This document shows, piece after piece, positions 18,608-26,690 of a stretch of DNA of 60,499 bases (its first letter is position 1; every line of letters starts with the position of its first letter). The stretch is taken from positions 1-60,499 of the forward strand of contig JAUIBH010000014.1 of NCBI GenBank assembly GCA_030427985.1, written 5' to 3'. The position numbers were made by a program, and so were the translations under genes. The notes beneath the pieces were generated by a model. It saw only the letters and a program-made list of their open reading frames with translations. It had not been told where the DNA came from and ran no database searches. This stretch comes from Bacteroidia bacterium (GTDB lineage: Bacteria > Bacteroidota > Bacteroidia > Flavobacteriales > Flavobacteriaceae).

Positions 18608-18656
18608 TGTCATTCTGAGCGCCAGCCTGACCGGACAGGCAGGCAGCGAAGAATCT
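18608..18656. repeat. REP-like repeat, left flank of GIY-YIG gene (49 nt)
   Basis: The 49-nt copy starts TGTCATTCTGAGCG, contains an inner hairpin GCCTG-ACCGGA-CAGGC, and ends GCGAAGAATCT. It matches 18991-19039 at 44 of 49 positions in the same orientation, so the GIY-YIG gene lies between direct repeats. A shortened relative is at 37403-37429. Confidence 0.85.
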
Positions 18657-18669
18657 ATTAGAAGATCGA

Positions 18670-18987
18670 ATGAATGTAGAAGGTTGGCATACGTACTATG
18701 TTTACATTTTAACGAACAGGAATAAGACTGTTTTATATACTGGCATGACCAATAATCTACCAAGGCGATTATTGGAGCATAAGGAGAATATTCAATTGAT
18801 GAAAAAAACCTTTGCTGCCAAATACAAATGCAAACACTTGTTGTATTATGAAAAGTATACCTGGGTACAAGAAGCCATTACTCGTGAAAAGGAAATAAAA
18901 GGTTGGGTTAGGACTAAAAAGATTGAATTGATAAAAACCACTAATCCAAATATGGATTTCTTGGAGGAAGAATTTCTTTATAGATAA
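18670..18987 (+). CDS. GIY-YIG nuclease-family protein
   Basis: 105-residue single-domain GIY-YIG protein of the UPF0213/YhbQ-like type. Visible motifs: YYVYILTNRNKTVLYTGMT (the GIY-YIG strands with YVY and YTG), NLPRRLLEHK (conserved Arg and His), and ITREKEIKGWVRTKKIELI with the catalytic-type Glu. Family proteins are probable DNA nucleases with poorly known roles. The gene starts 13 bp after one REP-like repeat and ends 3 bp before the next in the same orientation. The first Met of the predicted start lies just beyond the repeat. Possibly a mobile or repeat-associated gene. Confidence 0.87.
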   Translation: MNVEGWHTYYVYILTNRNKTVLYTGMTNNLPRRLLEHKENIQLMKKTFAAKYKCKHLLYYEKYTWVQEAITREKEIKGWVRTKKIELIKTTNPNMDFLEEEFLYR

Positions 18988-18990
18988 GAG

Positions 18991-19366
18991 TGTCATGCTG
19001 AGCGCCCGCCTGACCGGATGGGCAGGCAGCGAAGCATCTCAACGGTATATGTAAAACCATGATTCCGTGGGATTCTTCATCTCCGCAAGCTCCGCCTCAG
19101 AATGACAGAGGGTAGGATTGGGATTATTGTAACGCTTAACAAGGATGGTGTTGACTAGTATGGATATTCTTTTTGTCATGCTGAGCGCTGCGAAGCATCT
19201 CTAGAGTGTTAAAGTGCTTGTGTGGGATTCTTCACCTTCACGTTGCTTTGACTCAGAATGACAGGGTAGTTTGTCATACTGAACGTAGTGAAGTATCTGC
19301 ACAATTTCACTAATTAGTTCTTTAAGGGATTCTTCATCCTCGCCTTACTCGGATTCAGAATGACAA
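18991..19366. repeat. cluster of three REP-like inverted units between the GIY-YIG gene and trpS
   Basis: Three tandem but diverged units fill this non-coding gap: 18991-19111, 19173-19264 and 19271-19366. Each has a left arm TGTCATnCTGAnCG..GAAGnATCT, 30-50 nt of spacer, and a right arm GGGATTCTTCA...CAGAATGACA that is its rough inverted repeat, so each could fold into a long hairpin. The first left arm carries the GCCTG/CAGGC-type inner hairpin also seen at 18608. No gene was seen in the stretch. Confidence 0.85.
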
Positions 19367-19375
19367 AAAAGAGGA

Positions 19376-20344
19376 TTAGTACCCCAACTTCTCCCGCACA
19401 CGTTCTAACACCCCAGTAGCCACTTTTTTGGCCTTTTCGGCACCAACGGCAAGGGCCTCATCCACTTCGTTGAGGTGGTTCATGTAGTAGTCAAATTTTT
19501 CGCGCGGCTCTTGGTATTTCTCTAAAATAAGCTCGTACAAGGCCTGTTTGGCATGTCCGTATCCGTAATTACCGGCCAGATAATTGGCGCTCATTTCTTC
19601 AATCTGTTCTTGGGATGCCAATAATTTGTACAATGCAAAAACATTGTCATTGCTAGGGTCTTTGGGTTCTTCCATCGGTGTACTGTCCGTCACAATACCC
19701 ATGATTTGTTTGCGCAATTTTTTATCAGGTTGAAAAATATTGATGAGGTTGCCCCGGCTCTTGCTCATTTTTTCACCATCGGTCCCAGGAACGTACATGG
19801 TCTGTTCATGCACTTTGGCCTCGGGCATCACAAAGGTTTCTCCCATTTGATTATGGAAACGCGCGGCCACATCGCGGGTCATTTCTAAGTGTTGCAACTG
19901 GTCTTTCCCTACGGGAACAATATCCGCATCGTACAACAAAATGTCCGCGGCCATGAGCATGGGGTAGGTGAACAGTCCGGCATTGACATCTTCCAACCGA
20001 TCTGCCTTGTCCTTAAAAGAGTGGGCCAAGGTCAAACGTTGGTAAGGAAAAAAACAACTGAGGTACCAAGCCAGTTCTGCGGTTTGTGGCACATCGCTCT
20101 GACGGTAAAAAACAGTTTTGTCAATATCCAACCCAAAGGCCAACCAGGCGGAAGCGATAGCATACGTATTGCTTCGCAAGAGTTCCCCATCTTTGATTTG
20201 GGTAAGGGAATGCATATCCGCAATAAAAAGAAATGAATCATTTTTGGGATCTTGCGCCATTTCAATGGCAGGTTTAATTGCTCCCAAGATATTCCCCAAG
20301 TGGGGTGTTCCTGTACTTTGGATTCCGGTCAGAATTCGGGCCAT
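19376..20344 (-). CDS. trpS: tryptophan--tRNA ligase
   Basis: 322-residue class I aminoacyl-tRNA synthetase charging tRNA-Trp. The HIGH-type motif is TGTPHLGN (His15) and the KMSKS motif is exact (192-196, EKMSKSRGN). Also characteristic are IADMHSLTQI and MAADILLYDADIVPVGKDQ. Complete length. Bounded on its 3' side by REP-like repeats and upstream by the GlsB-like gene's terminator. Confidence 0.97.
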   Translation of the reverse strand: MARILTGIQSTGTPHLGNILGAIKPAIEMAQDPKNDSFLFIADMHSLTQIKDGELLRSNTYAIASAWLAFGLDIDKTVFYRQSDVPQTAELAWYLSCFFPYQRLTLAHSFKDKADRLEDVNAGLFTYPMLMAADILLYDADIVPVGKDQLQHLEMTRDVAARFHNQMGETFVMPEAKVHEQTMYVPGTDGEKMSKSRGNLINIFQPDKKLRKQIMGIVTDSTPMEEPKDPSNDNVFALYKLLASQEQIEEMSANYLAGNYGYGHAKQALYELILEKYQEPREKFDYYMNHLNEVDEALAVGAEKAKKVATGVLERVREKLGY

Positions 20345-20383
20345 GCTTTATTTTTGCCCGTAAAAGTAAGCATCCCACACATA

Positions 20384-20406
20384 TAAAAAAAGCGGCCTTG
20401 GCCGCT
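20384..20406 (-). terminator. terminator of the GlsB-like gene
   Basis: On the minus strand AGCGGCC-AA-GGCCGCT is followed by TTTTTTTAT. It lies just after the stop of the 20428-20670 gene and upstream of trpS. Confidence 0.85.
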
Positions 20407-20427
20407 TATAATTGGATTTTTTTCAAC

Positions 20428-20670
20428 TCATTTTTTAAAGAGTCCAGCAATAAAAAGAATTACCACGGCACCAATGACCCCGGTAATGAGGTGACCAATG
20501 ACCCCTGACCCCATCTGAATGCCAAGCGCACCAAAGAGCCAACTGCCCACAGCACCCCCAACAATTCCTAAAATAATGTTTAAAAGAAGGCCAAAACCGC
20601 CACCTTTCATAATTTTGCCCGCAAGCCATCCGGCGAGGGCACCGATCAATAATGCATACAAAATTCCCAT
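20428..20670 (-). CDS. GlsB/YeaQ/YmgE-family small membrane protein
   Basis: 80 residues with three hydrophobic, glycine-rich segments: LLIGALAGWLAGKIMKGGG, LLNIILGIVGGAVGSWLFGA and LITGVIGAVVILFIAGLF. This is the transglycosylase-associated/GlsB family, short stress-associated inner-membrane proteins of unclear biochemical role. Complete, with its own terminator, so it is probably monocistronic. Divergent from plsC. Confidence 0.9.
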   Translation of the reverse strand: MGILYALLIGALAGWLAGKIMKGGGFGLLLNIILGIVGGAVGSWLFGALGIQMGSGVIGHLITGVIGAVVILFIAGLFKK

Positions 20671-20715
20671 ATTCTAAGTTTTAATGGTTAGTCTTATAAA
20701 GATATTCAAAAATTC

Positions 20716-20723
20716 TACTTTTG
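20716..20723 (+). promoter_or_regulatory. -7 promoter element very close to plsC start
   Basis: TACTTTTG matches TAnnTTTG and ends 4 nt before the ATG at 20728. If used, transcription would begin at or next to the start codon, giving a nearly leaderless mRNA. Confidence 0.4.
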
Positions 20724-20727
20724 AAGT

Positions 20728-21462
20728 ATGCATATAGCAATTAGAAATGTAGGGCATGTATTGTATCGGGTTTGGTTCTATATTTTGGTTGCCGTCCCCA
20801 TTTTTTTGTTTTTCCCCATTTTGTTGTTATTGACTCTTTCGGAGCGCACCTACCCACAATTTTTTTGGTTGGCCAGGAATTTTTGGGCCCGACCCATTTT
20901 GTATGGTATGGGCTGTTTTCCCCAAATAGAGCGAGAGCAACTCCTGGAAAAAGGGAGAAGCTATATGTTGGTGGCCAACCATACCAGCATGTTGGATATT
21001 ATGCTGATGCTTCTGGTGAGTAGCAACCCTTTTGTATTTGTTGGTAAAAAGGAGTTGGTGAAAATCCCCGTTTTTGGATTTTTCTACAAGCGGGTCTGTA
21101 TTATGGTGGACAGGGACAACATTAAAAGCCGGACCGGGGTATACAGGCGGGCGCAACGTCGGTTGGACCAAGGGTTGAGCATTTGCATATTCCCTGAAGG
21201 TGGCGTTCCCGAAGAGCATGTTCTTTTGGATGAATTTAAAGACGGCGCTTTTAAAATGGCCATTGCCCATAAGATTCCAGTAGTGCCCATTACCTTTTAT
21301 GATAACAAGAAACGATTTTCGTTTACTTTTTTAAGCGGTGGACCTGGAAGGATTCGGGCCAAAGTGCACCAATTTTTTGAAACGGGAATTCTTGCCGAAG
21401 ACGATAAATCTACGCTTCGGGAAGAGGTACGGGAGGTTATTTTAAAGGAGCTTATGGGTTAA
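20728..21462 (+). CDS. plsC: 1-acyl-sn-glycerol-3-phosphate acyltransferase
   Basis: 244-residue membrane acyltransferase that adds the second acyl chain to lysophosphatidic acid in phospholipid synthesis. Two N-terminal hydrophobic helices (about 11-38) precede the catalytic motif NHTSMLD (His85 and Asp90), then FVGKKELVKIPVFG and FPEGGVP (about 155-161), the substrate-binding motif. Its 3' end overlaps the convergent GAF/kinase-like gene by 11 bp. Confidence 0.93.
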   Translation: MHIAIRNVGHVLYRVWFYILVAVPIFLFFPILLLLTLSERTYPQFFWLARNFWARPILYGMGCFPQIEREQLLEKGRSYMLVANHTSMLDIMLMLLVSSNPFVFVGKKELVKIPVFGFFYKRVCIMVDRDNIKSRTGVYRRAQRRLDQGLSICIFPEGGVPEEHVLLDEFKDGAFKMAIAHKIPVVPITFYDNKKRFSFTFLSGGPGRIRAKVHQFFETGILAEDDKSTLREEVREVILKELMG

Positions 21463-22648
21463 GGTTGGGCAATTTTATGGAAATAATGCTTTCGTACAAC
21501 TCATTATTGTCCGCAATGGAAACATCGTTGGTTATGTGGTAGTCTTTCACAGCGTTTAGAAGCCGGACATGGTCCTGCCACTTTAAAATTCCCTCCCTAT
21601 ATTCAGGTTGGTTGGCAATATGTAATCCGGAACTGGGGCATTGATGCCGCACCTGCAAGTCCACATTACTTTCTGAAACAGCGAAGGTTATATTGAAAAC
21701 ATGGTTTTTTTCAATGTTTGACATGGCTTTTTCTATAATGTTCTCAAAAAGAGTCTGAACTACAAAAGAAGGGATAATGGCATCGATTGTGGATTTTGGA
21801 CTTGATGTTGTGTTGATGGTATATTCAAACGAGCCATCGTACCTGAGTTTTTGAAGCTTAAGATAGCCATGCAGCATTTCTATTTCATCAGCCAGTACAA
21901 CAGTATCATGTTCTATATGCTTTAGATAAAATCGAATAAGCTTACTAAATGTGGACAAGTAGTCCATGGCCACCCTTTTCTCCTCGGAAGCAACAAAATA
22001 TTGAATGGCGTTCAGCGCGTTGAACACAAAATGTGGGTTCATTTGAGAATTCAATGCCTTTAGTTTCAGCTCCAACATTTCTTCCTTTATTTTATAAAGC
22101 CTGTCCTGTTCGTCCAAGAGTGCTTTTGTGGCCCGCACACTTTTTATTTTTATGGCACAGATAGATGCAATTGCCGAAAGCATTTTTAAATGGTGGGAAT
22201 TAAAAAAATCTACTTGGGGATGCTCGCAATCTATAACACCATAAATGGTGTCTTCATAGGTAATGGGCACACAGATTTCCGAGAGTCGCATCTCATCATC
22301 CTTTATGTATCTTGGGTCTATGGAAGTGTCGTTAACAATTTCCGCTACTCCTGTCTTTGCCACATAACCGGTTATTCCCTCCCCAATGGATATTTCAACA
22401 GGCTTATACAACGTTTGGTCCTTTGGATTTTTGGGGCCATACGCCGCTTTTTGGATGAGTAGGTCGTTGCCGTGGTCAATGAGGTAGATCACACAATCCA
22501 CAAAATCTAACTTTGAAATACAGTTTTTGGCAAGGTCCCATAATATTTCACCCTCGTCATCTTTTCCCAACAATGATTTTGAGAAGTAAATGAGAATATC
22601 TTCAAACTGATTGTTTTTCAAATAATTGGGTTTATTATTGAAAGACAA
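21452..22648 (-). CDS. GAF-domain LytS-like histidine kinase with degenerate ATPase domain
   Basis: 398 residues: GAF domain (about 15-175), coiled linker, then a His_kinase/LytS region with the phospho-acceptor block LNSQMNPHFVFNALNAIQ (His206). The C-terminal HATPase part is poorly preserved: the N-box reads VVQTLFENIIEKAMSN (family has ENA..HG), and the usual DNGxG/GxGL region is replaced by QVRHQCPSSG and REGILKWQDHVRLLN. ATP binding is doubtful. No membrane segments and no adjacent LytR-type response regulator. It could be a cytoplasmic sensor or scaffold that lost kinase activity. Confidence 0.8.
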   Translation of the reverse strand: MSFNNKPNYLKNNQFEDILIYFSKSLLGKDDEGEILWDLAKNCISKLDFVDCVIYLIDHGNDLLIQKAAYGPKNPKDQTLYKPVEISIGEGITGYVAKTGVAEIVNDTSIDPRYIKDDEMRLSEICVPITYEDTIYGVIDCEHPQVDFFNSHHLKMLSAIASICAIKIKSVRATKALLDEQDRLYKIKEEMLELKLKALNSQMNPHFVFNALNAIQYFVASEEKRVAMDYLSTFSKLIRFYLKHIEHDTVVLADEIEMLHGYLKLQKLRYDGSFEYTINTTSSPKSTIDAIIPSFVVQTLFENIIEKAMSNIEKNHVFNITFAVSESNVDLQVRHQCPSSGLHIANQPEYREGILKWQDHVRLLNAVKDYHITNDVSIADNNELYESIISIKLPNLNP

Positions 22649-22704
22649 AGTACTAAATTTTAAATAGTGCGCTTAACTTAGTGATTGAGCATCATGCGTT
22701 TAAA

Positions 22705-22736
22705 AAGAAAACGCCCCGTCAATAAAACAGGGCGCT
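22705..22736 (-). terminator. terminator after the anti-sigma/beta-barrel gene
   Basis: On the minus strand AGCGCCCTG...CGGGGCGTTTTCTTTTT: a GC stem with a T-rich tail about 50 bp after the stop at 22784. A second small stem, GATTGCC/GGCAATC, lies between them. Confidence 0.75.
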
Positions 22737-22783
22737 AATTTGATTGCCTAAAGGGGCAATCTTCCTAACCAACATTTTAGTTT

Positions 22784-24292
22784 CTAAAACTTAAAGCTTA
22801 CACCACTATATATTCCTATGGAGAAAGGCTGAAATTCACCAGCAGTTTTAGAAAAAGTATTCATTTGATATTTAAACACTGGCTCAACGCTAAGCTGTAC
22901 TTTGGGAGAAAAGTCGTAGTTGAGTCCCATTCCAAAATTGGCACTGAAGTTTACATCGTTAGCATTGGTGGCCTCACCCACTTCGGTAACTAAACCTTCA
23001 GACTCTACCAAAACGGAATTGTCCACAAGGAACAGGGAACTCATTCCACCGATAAGGTCAACACCAAACTTTCTGTCAATGAGGGCATAGTTCAGTTCAA
23101 CCGGAACTTCTATATAGCCCAGTTGCTGCACCATTTTTCCATCCAAAACGGGAATTTCGTTGGAGGAGAGCTCCAAGAAAGCATCAGTAGGAATGTTGTT
23201 TGGGAGACTATTTTTACTCTGTACCACAAGGGTTTCAGATTTTTGGTTGTAATCAATGTTGGCCAATTTACCACTTGAAGTAGACCTTGCCGAGGAGGAA
23301 AACAACACATCATTGGTGTCGTACCCGTAATTTACACGATGCACCCCGGAACGAATCTTCAACTTTTTACCAATCTCATAGGCCACGGAAAGGCCGTAGC
23401 TCAAATTAAGATTTCCCGACTTGGAGTTTGCGGCAAAATCTGAATGAATGGGAGAACCTTTTCCAGAAGCACTTGTATATACCGGCGCCACCGAAGGACC
23501 AACCGACCATTTGCCGGAAGAAGCGTTGTTCGCGATTGCCTCTTCCTCTTCCATCTCTTTTATGGCATCATAAATGGATTTCTTTTCAACTTCCTCTTCT
23601 TTTTCATCAGTAATTGCTACTGCCTGTTCTTTTTGCTGTTCCATCCCATTTTGAAGTGCTTCATTCTGAGTTGCCTTATCACTGGAATTGTCATTGGCAA
23701 TGCCTTTGTCATTATTGGAAATAGCGTTGGCAAGATTTCCTTCCTTTTCATCTGATTCGATGGTGTTCTCCTCATTTTTATCAGACATGGCCAAAGCAGC
23801 AGTTTCCTTTTTGTTTTGGAAGGGAGAAATACGATTCTCTGTTTTGGTTTGATGCTGTTCACTTCTATCATTTTCTGCCACTTGTTGCCGATTGGAGGTA
23901 AGACTTTGGTTGGAATCTCCAGAGTTTTGTGCATCATTAACTTTTTCGGCTCCGGTTTCAGAAGAAGCTTCAACCAATCCCTCTGTACTGGAATAAGGAT
24001 CAAGGGTCTGATTTTCTTCGTCCGTTGTTTGTTGTTGTTCCACATTAGTCTCTGTACCGGTGACGATAATTTCATTCTGCTGCTCCGCATTTTCAAACGG
24101 ATTGATGATGTACAACAAAACGGCCACCACTGCGGCCACTCCGCCCAATTGCCACCATAATGGCACCGCGCGTTTTTTCTGTTTCTTCTTGTCCAAAGAA
24201 GCCTCAATGGAATCCCAGACTTTTTCATCTGGAACTTCCTGAAACCCTTCAAAGGTCTCCTTGAACAATTGCTCTAAATTCTTTTTCCCCAT
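22784..24292 (-). CDS. putative dual-membrane-spanning anti-sigma factor (cytoplasmic domain - TM - linker - outer-membrane beta-barrel)
   Basis: 502 residues in one chain: a short cytoplasmic helical domain (1-44; LEQLFKETFEGFQEVPDEK), one inner-membrane helix (about 45-63), a roughly 190-residue Gln/Asn/Glu/Ser-rich linker, and a C-terminal beta-barrel-like domain (about 258-502) with alternating strands (LSYGLSVAYEIGKKLKIRSG) ending in SGVSFKF, a terminal aromatic typical of outer-membrane proteins. It starts 11 bp after an ECF sigma gene. This matches the architecture described for Bacteroidota dual-membrane-spanning anti-sigma factors (Dma), which join outer-membrane sensing to a cytoplasmic sigma factor. 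Sequence alone cannot show it binds the neighbouring sigma factor. Many annotations would call it only an outer-membrane beta-barrel protein. Confidence 0.75.
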   Translation of the reverse strand: MGKKNLEQLFKETFEGFQEVPDEKVWDSIEASLDKKKQKKRAVPLWWQLGGVAAVVAVLLYIINPFENAEQQNEIIVTGTETNVEQQQTTDEENQTLDPYSSTEGLVEASSETGAEKVNDAQNSGDSNQSLTSNRQQVAENDRSEQHQTKTENRISPFQNKKETAALAMSDKNEENTIESDEKEGNLANAISNNDKGIANDNSSDKATQNEALQNGMEQQKEQAVAITDEKEEEVEKKSIYDAIKEMEEEEAIANNASSGKWSVGPSVAPVYTSASGKGSPIHSDFAANSKSGNLNLSYGLSVAYEIGKKLKIRSGVHRVNYGYDTNDVLFSSSARSTSSGKLANIDYNQKSETLVVQSKNSLPNNIPTDAFLELSSNEIPVLDGKMVQQLGYIEVPVELNYALIDRKFGVDLIGGMSSLFLVDNSVLVESEGLVTEVGEATNANDVNFSANFGMGLNYDFSPKVQLSVEPVFKYQMNTFSKTAGEFQPFSIGIYSGVSFKF

Positions 24293-24303
24293 CGTTAAAT
24301 TCT

Positions 24304-24834
24304 TTAAGCAATGTTTATTTTTTCTTTTTCTATTTTTTCCCTCAAGATCATTTTGGCACGGGCCAAATTGGATTTCGAGGTTCCCGTGGATGTCCCCAAC
24401 ATCTCACTTATTTCCTTATGGCTATACCCATCCAACACATAAAGGTTAAAGGTTAGCCTGTACTTGTTTGGTAATTCTTGAATATACCCGAGGAGGGTAG
24501 ACAAGCTTATATCTGTACCCTCCGTGTCCACCTCGGCTTCTTCGCCTATATTTTCAGAAACCACATTGAGGTGCTGTTCTTTTCTGTACTTCTGTAGTAC
24601 GGTATTTACGGTAATCCGTTTGATCCAACCTTCAAAAGAACCTTGAAAACTGTATTGGTCCATTTTGCTGAAAATGGTCATAAAACTGTCATGGAGATTG
24701 TCCTCTGCCTCAGTTTTATTTCTGGAATACTTGAGGCACATACCGAAAAGAATACCGGAATATCTCCGGTATAGTTCGGCTTGCGCCTGCCGTTCTCCTT
24801 TTTTACATTTATGTATCAGCTCTTCAAGATCCAA
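24304..24834 (-). CDS. ECF-type RNA polymerase sigma factor
   Basis: 176 residues with sigma region 2 (about 18-85; YRRYSGILFGMCLKYSRNKT, GSFEGWIKRITVNTVL) and sigma region 4 helix-turn-helix (about 120-170; LPNKYRLTFNLYVLDGYSHK, SEMLGTSTGTSKSNLARAK). It directs RNA polymerase to a stress or envelope regulon. It lies 28 bp after a small lipoprotein gene and 11 bp before the anti-sigma/beta-barrel gene, so the three probably form one operon. Confidence 0.93.
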   Translation of the reverse strand: MDLEELIHKCKKGERQAQAELYRRYSGILFGMCLKYSRNKTEAEDNLHDSFMTIFSKMDQYSFQGSFEGWIKRITVNTVLQKYRKEQHLNVVSENIGEEAEVDTEGTDISLSTLLGYIQELPNKYRLTFNLYVLDGYSHKEISEMLGTSTGTSKSNLARAKMILREKIEKEKINIA

Positions 24835-24862
24835 ATGTTGGTCAATTTTGGATTATTGATGT

Positions 24863-25306
24863 CTAGTTTGTTGTTGATTCGCCCACTACAGGAACGTCAT
24901 ATTCCAAGTAGATGGCGTCATCATTTTCATCTTCACCTGCATAAAACTTAAAATGGTATTCCCCAGTAAAGATTACTTTAAACTGCATGGTTGCAACAAC
25001 CTCTTCAGTGGCTTGTGTACAAGTTAATTCCTGATCGGTCAATTTAGAACCGACCACAATCACTTCACGATCGGTCTCTCCTGTTTTTACAACATCAAAC
25101 CCTTCAAAATACGTGCAACCATCTGGTCTAACATAGGTAACGTCAATGTCATAGATTTGGTTGAGTTCAAAGGATTCGGGCATATCAACAGCCACAACAT
25201 CCAATGAGGTAAAGTAAAAATTTGGGGTGTCATCATCCAGTTCACATGAACTGAGCCACAAACCTGCCACGAGAAAAACTAGGGGCATTAACAATTTTCT
25301 TATCAT
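24863..25306 (-). CDS. small lipoprotein upstream of the sigma factor
   Basis: 147 residues with a clear lipoprotein signal: MIRKLLMPLVFLVAGLWLSSC, lipidated Cys at about 21. The rest is beta-rich and acidic (SSCELDDDTPNFYF, VVAVDMPESFELNQIYDIDV), with three further Cys, of which two could form a disulfide. No family was recognised. ATG at 25306 is preferred because it begins the signal peptide; an in-frame start further upstream would bury it. Possibly a regulon member or ligand partner of the sigma/anti-sigma pair (inference from operon position). Confidence 0.75.
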   Translation of the reverse strand: MIRKLLMPLVFLVAGLWLSSCELDDDTPNFYFTSLDVVAVDMPESFELNQIYDIDVTYVRPDGCTYFEGFDVVKTGETDREVIVVGSKLTDQELTCTQATEEVVATMQFKVIFTGEYHFKFYAGEDENDDAIYLEYDVPVVGESTTN

Positions 25307-25398
25307 AAAAATCCTTTTTCCCCTAGATGTGCAGTATAGACAAGGGTTGCGTAGGATTTTCACAAGCAAAAGTTAAACACCCAAAAAATTGGGTCAAC

Positions 25399-26406
25399 TT
25401 ACGCTTTAACCGTGGAAATGGCCTCCTTGATCTTGCCTTCCAATTCTTCTGAAAGTTCCGGATTGTCTGCCAACAGTGCTTTTACGGCATCTCTTCCCTG
25501 TCCCAGCTTGGTATCACCATAACTGAACCACGAACCACTTTTCTTTACAATCTCGTAGGCAACGCCCAAGTCTAGGATTTCACCAATTTTAGAGATTCCC
25601 TCCCCATACATAATATCAAACTCAGCGGTTTTAAAAGGAGGAGCCACTTTGTTCTTCACCACCTTCACACGTGTCTTGTTTCCTTGCACATTTCCATCGG
25701 TGTCCTTTATTTGGGTGGAACGTCTAATATCCAATCGAACAGAGGCATAGAATTTAAGGGCATTACCACCCGTAGTGGTTTCGGGGTTTCCGAACATCAC
25801 GCCAATTTTTTCCCGCAACTGGTTGATAAAAATTACGGTACAATTGGTCTTGCTGATGGTTGAGGTCAATTTTCTAAGGGCCTGCGACATTAATCGTGCA
25901 TGGAGTCCCATTTTTGAATCTCCCATTTCACCTTCAATCTCACTTTTTGGAGTAAGGGCGGCTACGGAATCCACAATAACAATATCAATAGCCCCAGAGC
26001 GAATCAGGTTATCGGCAATTTCCAAGGCCTGTTCCCCGTGGTCGGGCTGTGATATAATGAGGTTGTCGATATCCACACCTAATTTTTTGGCGTAGAAACG
26101 ATCAAATGCGTGTTCTGCATCAATAAAAGCGGCAATCCCGCCTGCTTTTTGCGCTTCGGCAATGGCATGGAGCGTCAAGGTAGTCTTACCGGACGATTCC
26201 GGGCCATAAATTTCAATCACCCGCCCGCGAGGGTAGCCCCCCACACCCAAGGCAATGTCCAATCCCAACGATCCAGAAGGTATTGCCTCTACATCTTCAA
26301 CCACACTATCGCCCATTTTCATGACGGCACCTTTGCCGTAGGCCTTGTCCAGTTTGTCCAGTGTTAGTTTGAGGGCTTTTAATTTTGCGTCTTTTTCGTT
26401 GCTCAT
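25399..26406 (-). CDS. recA: recombinase RecA
   Basis: 335-residue RecA, the ATP-dependent strand-exchange protein of homologous recombination. Walker A is GPESSGKT (68-75), with the [20 protein letters not shown] loop region and [20 protein letters not shown]. The ATG at 26406 ([14 protein letters not shown]) is the family start; in-frame codons upstream are not homologous. No SOS-box-like site was sought or seen with confidence. Monocistronic by layout. Confidence 0.97.
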   Translation of the reverse strand: MSNEKDAKLKALKLTLDKLDKAYGKGAVMKMGDSVVEDVEAIPSGSLGLDIALGVGGYPRGRVIEIYGPESSGKTTLTLHAIAEAQKAGGIAAFIDAEHAFDRFYAKKLGVDIDNLIISQPDHGEQALEIADNLIRSGAIDIVIVDSVAALTPKSEIEGEMGDSKMGLHARLMSQALRKLTSTISKTNCTVIFINQLREKIGVMFGNPETTTGGNALKFYASVRLDIRRSTQIKDTDGNVQGNKTRVKVVKNKVAPPFKTAEFDIMYGEGISKIGEILDLGVAYEIVKKSGSWFSYGDTKLGQGRDAVKALLADNPELSEELEGKIKEAISTVKA

Positions 26407-26581
26407 GGTTCTCGATATTAGGAAGGCTAAATTACCATTTCTTTCAACATACGGCAAAAGCCACGCAACCTTTTTATCTGAATTGAATCTAAGGGGTACT
26501 AACTCAATATCCATAGAGCTGACTTCAGCTCGTTCAAGGTAGTGGGAGAAAATATAGCTGTGAAAAAGTTTAAGGTGGTTT

Positions 26582-26616
26582 AAAGGGCTTCTTTTTATAA
26601 GAGGCCCTTTTTCTTT
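26582..26616 (+). terminator. terminator-like hairpin between recA and trhO
   Basis: AAAGGGC...GGCCCTTT with a T-rich loop and a following TTTTCTTTT tail. No gene precedes it on this strand within the gap, so it may instead act as an upstream insulator or regulatory hairpin before the trhO promoter. Confidence 0.45.
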
Positions 26617-26634
26617 TCACCTAACAGGAATTTT

Positions 26635-26642
26635 TATCTTTG
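26635..26642 (+). promoter_or_regulatory. -7 promoter element for trhO
   Basis: TATCTTTG matches the Bacteroidota TAnnTTTG consensus 48 nt before the trhO ATG, just downstream of the terminator-like hairpin. Confidence 0.5.
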
Positions 26643-26690
26643 CACCAGATTTTAAAATAAACCATTCTGTAACTTAATTATTGGTATAGC

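Noticed and set aside
18991..19366. CRISPR array
   Set aside because: Units are inverted, diverged, 90-120 nt long and without regular 30-40 nt spacers; no cas genes are nearby.
23617..24252. Minus-strand 211-residue frame within the anti-sigma/beta-barrel gene
   Set aside because: Same strand, different frame, Lys/Arg/Met-rich low-complexity product; the other frame has TM, linker and barrel.
26407..26514. N-terminal extension of recA
   Set aside because: In-frame but not homologous to RecA; MSNEKDAK at 26406 matches the family start.
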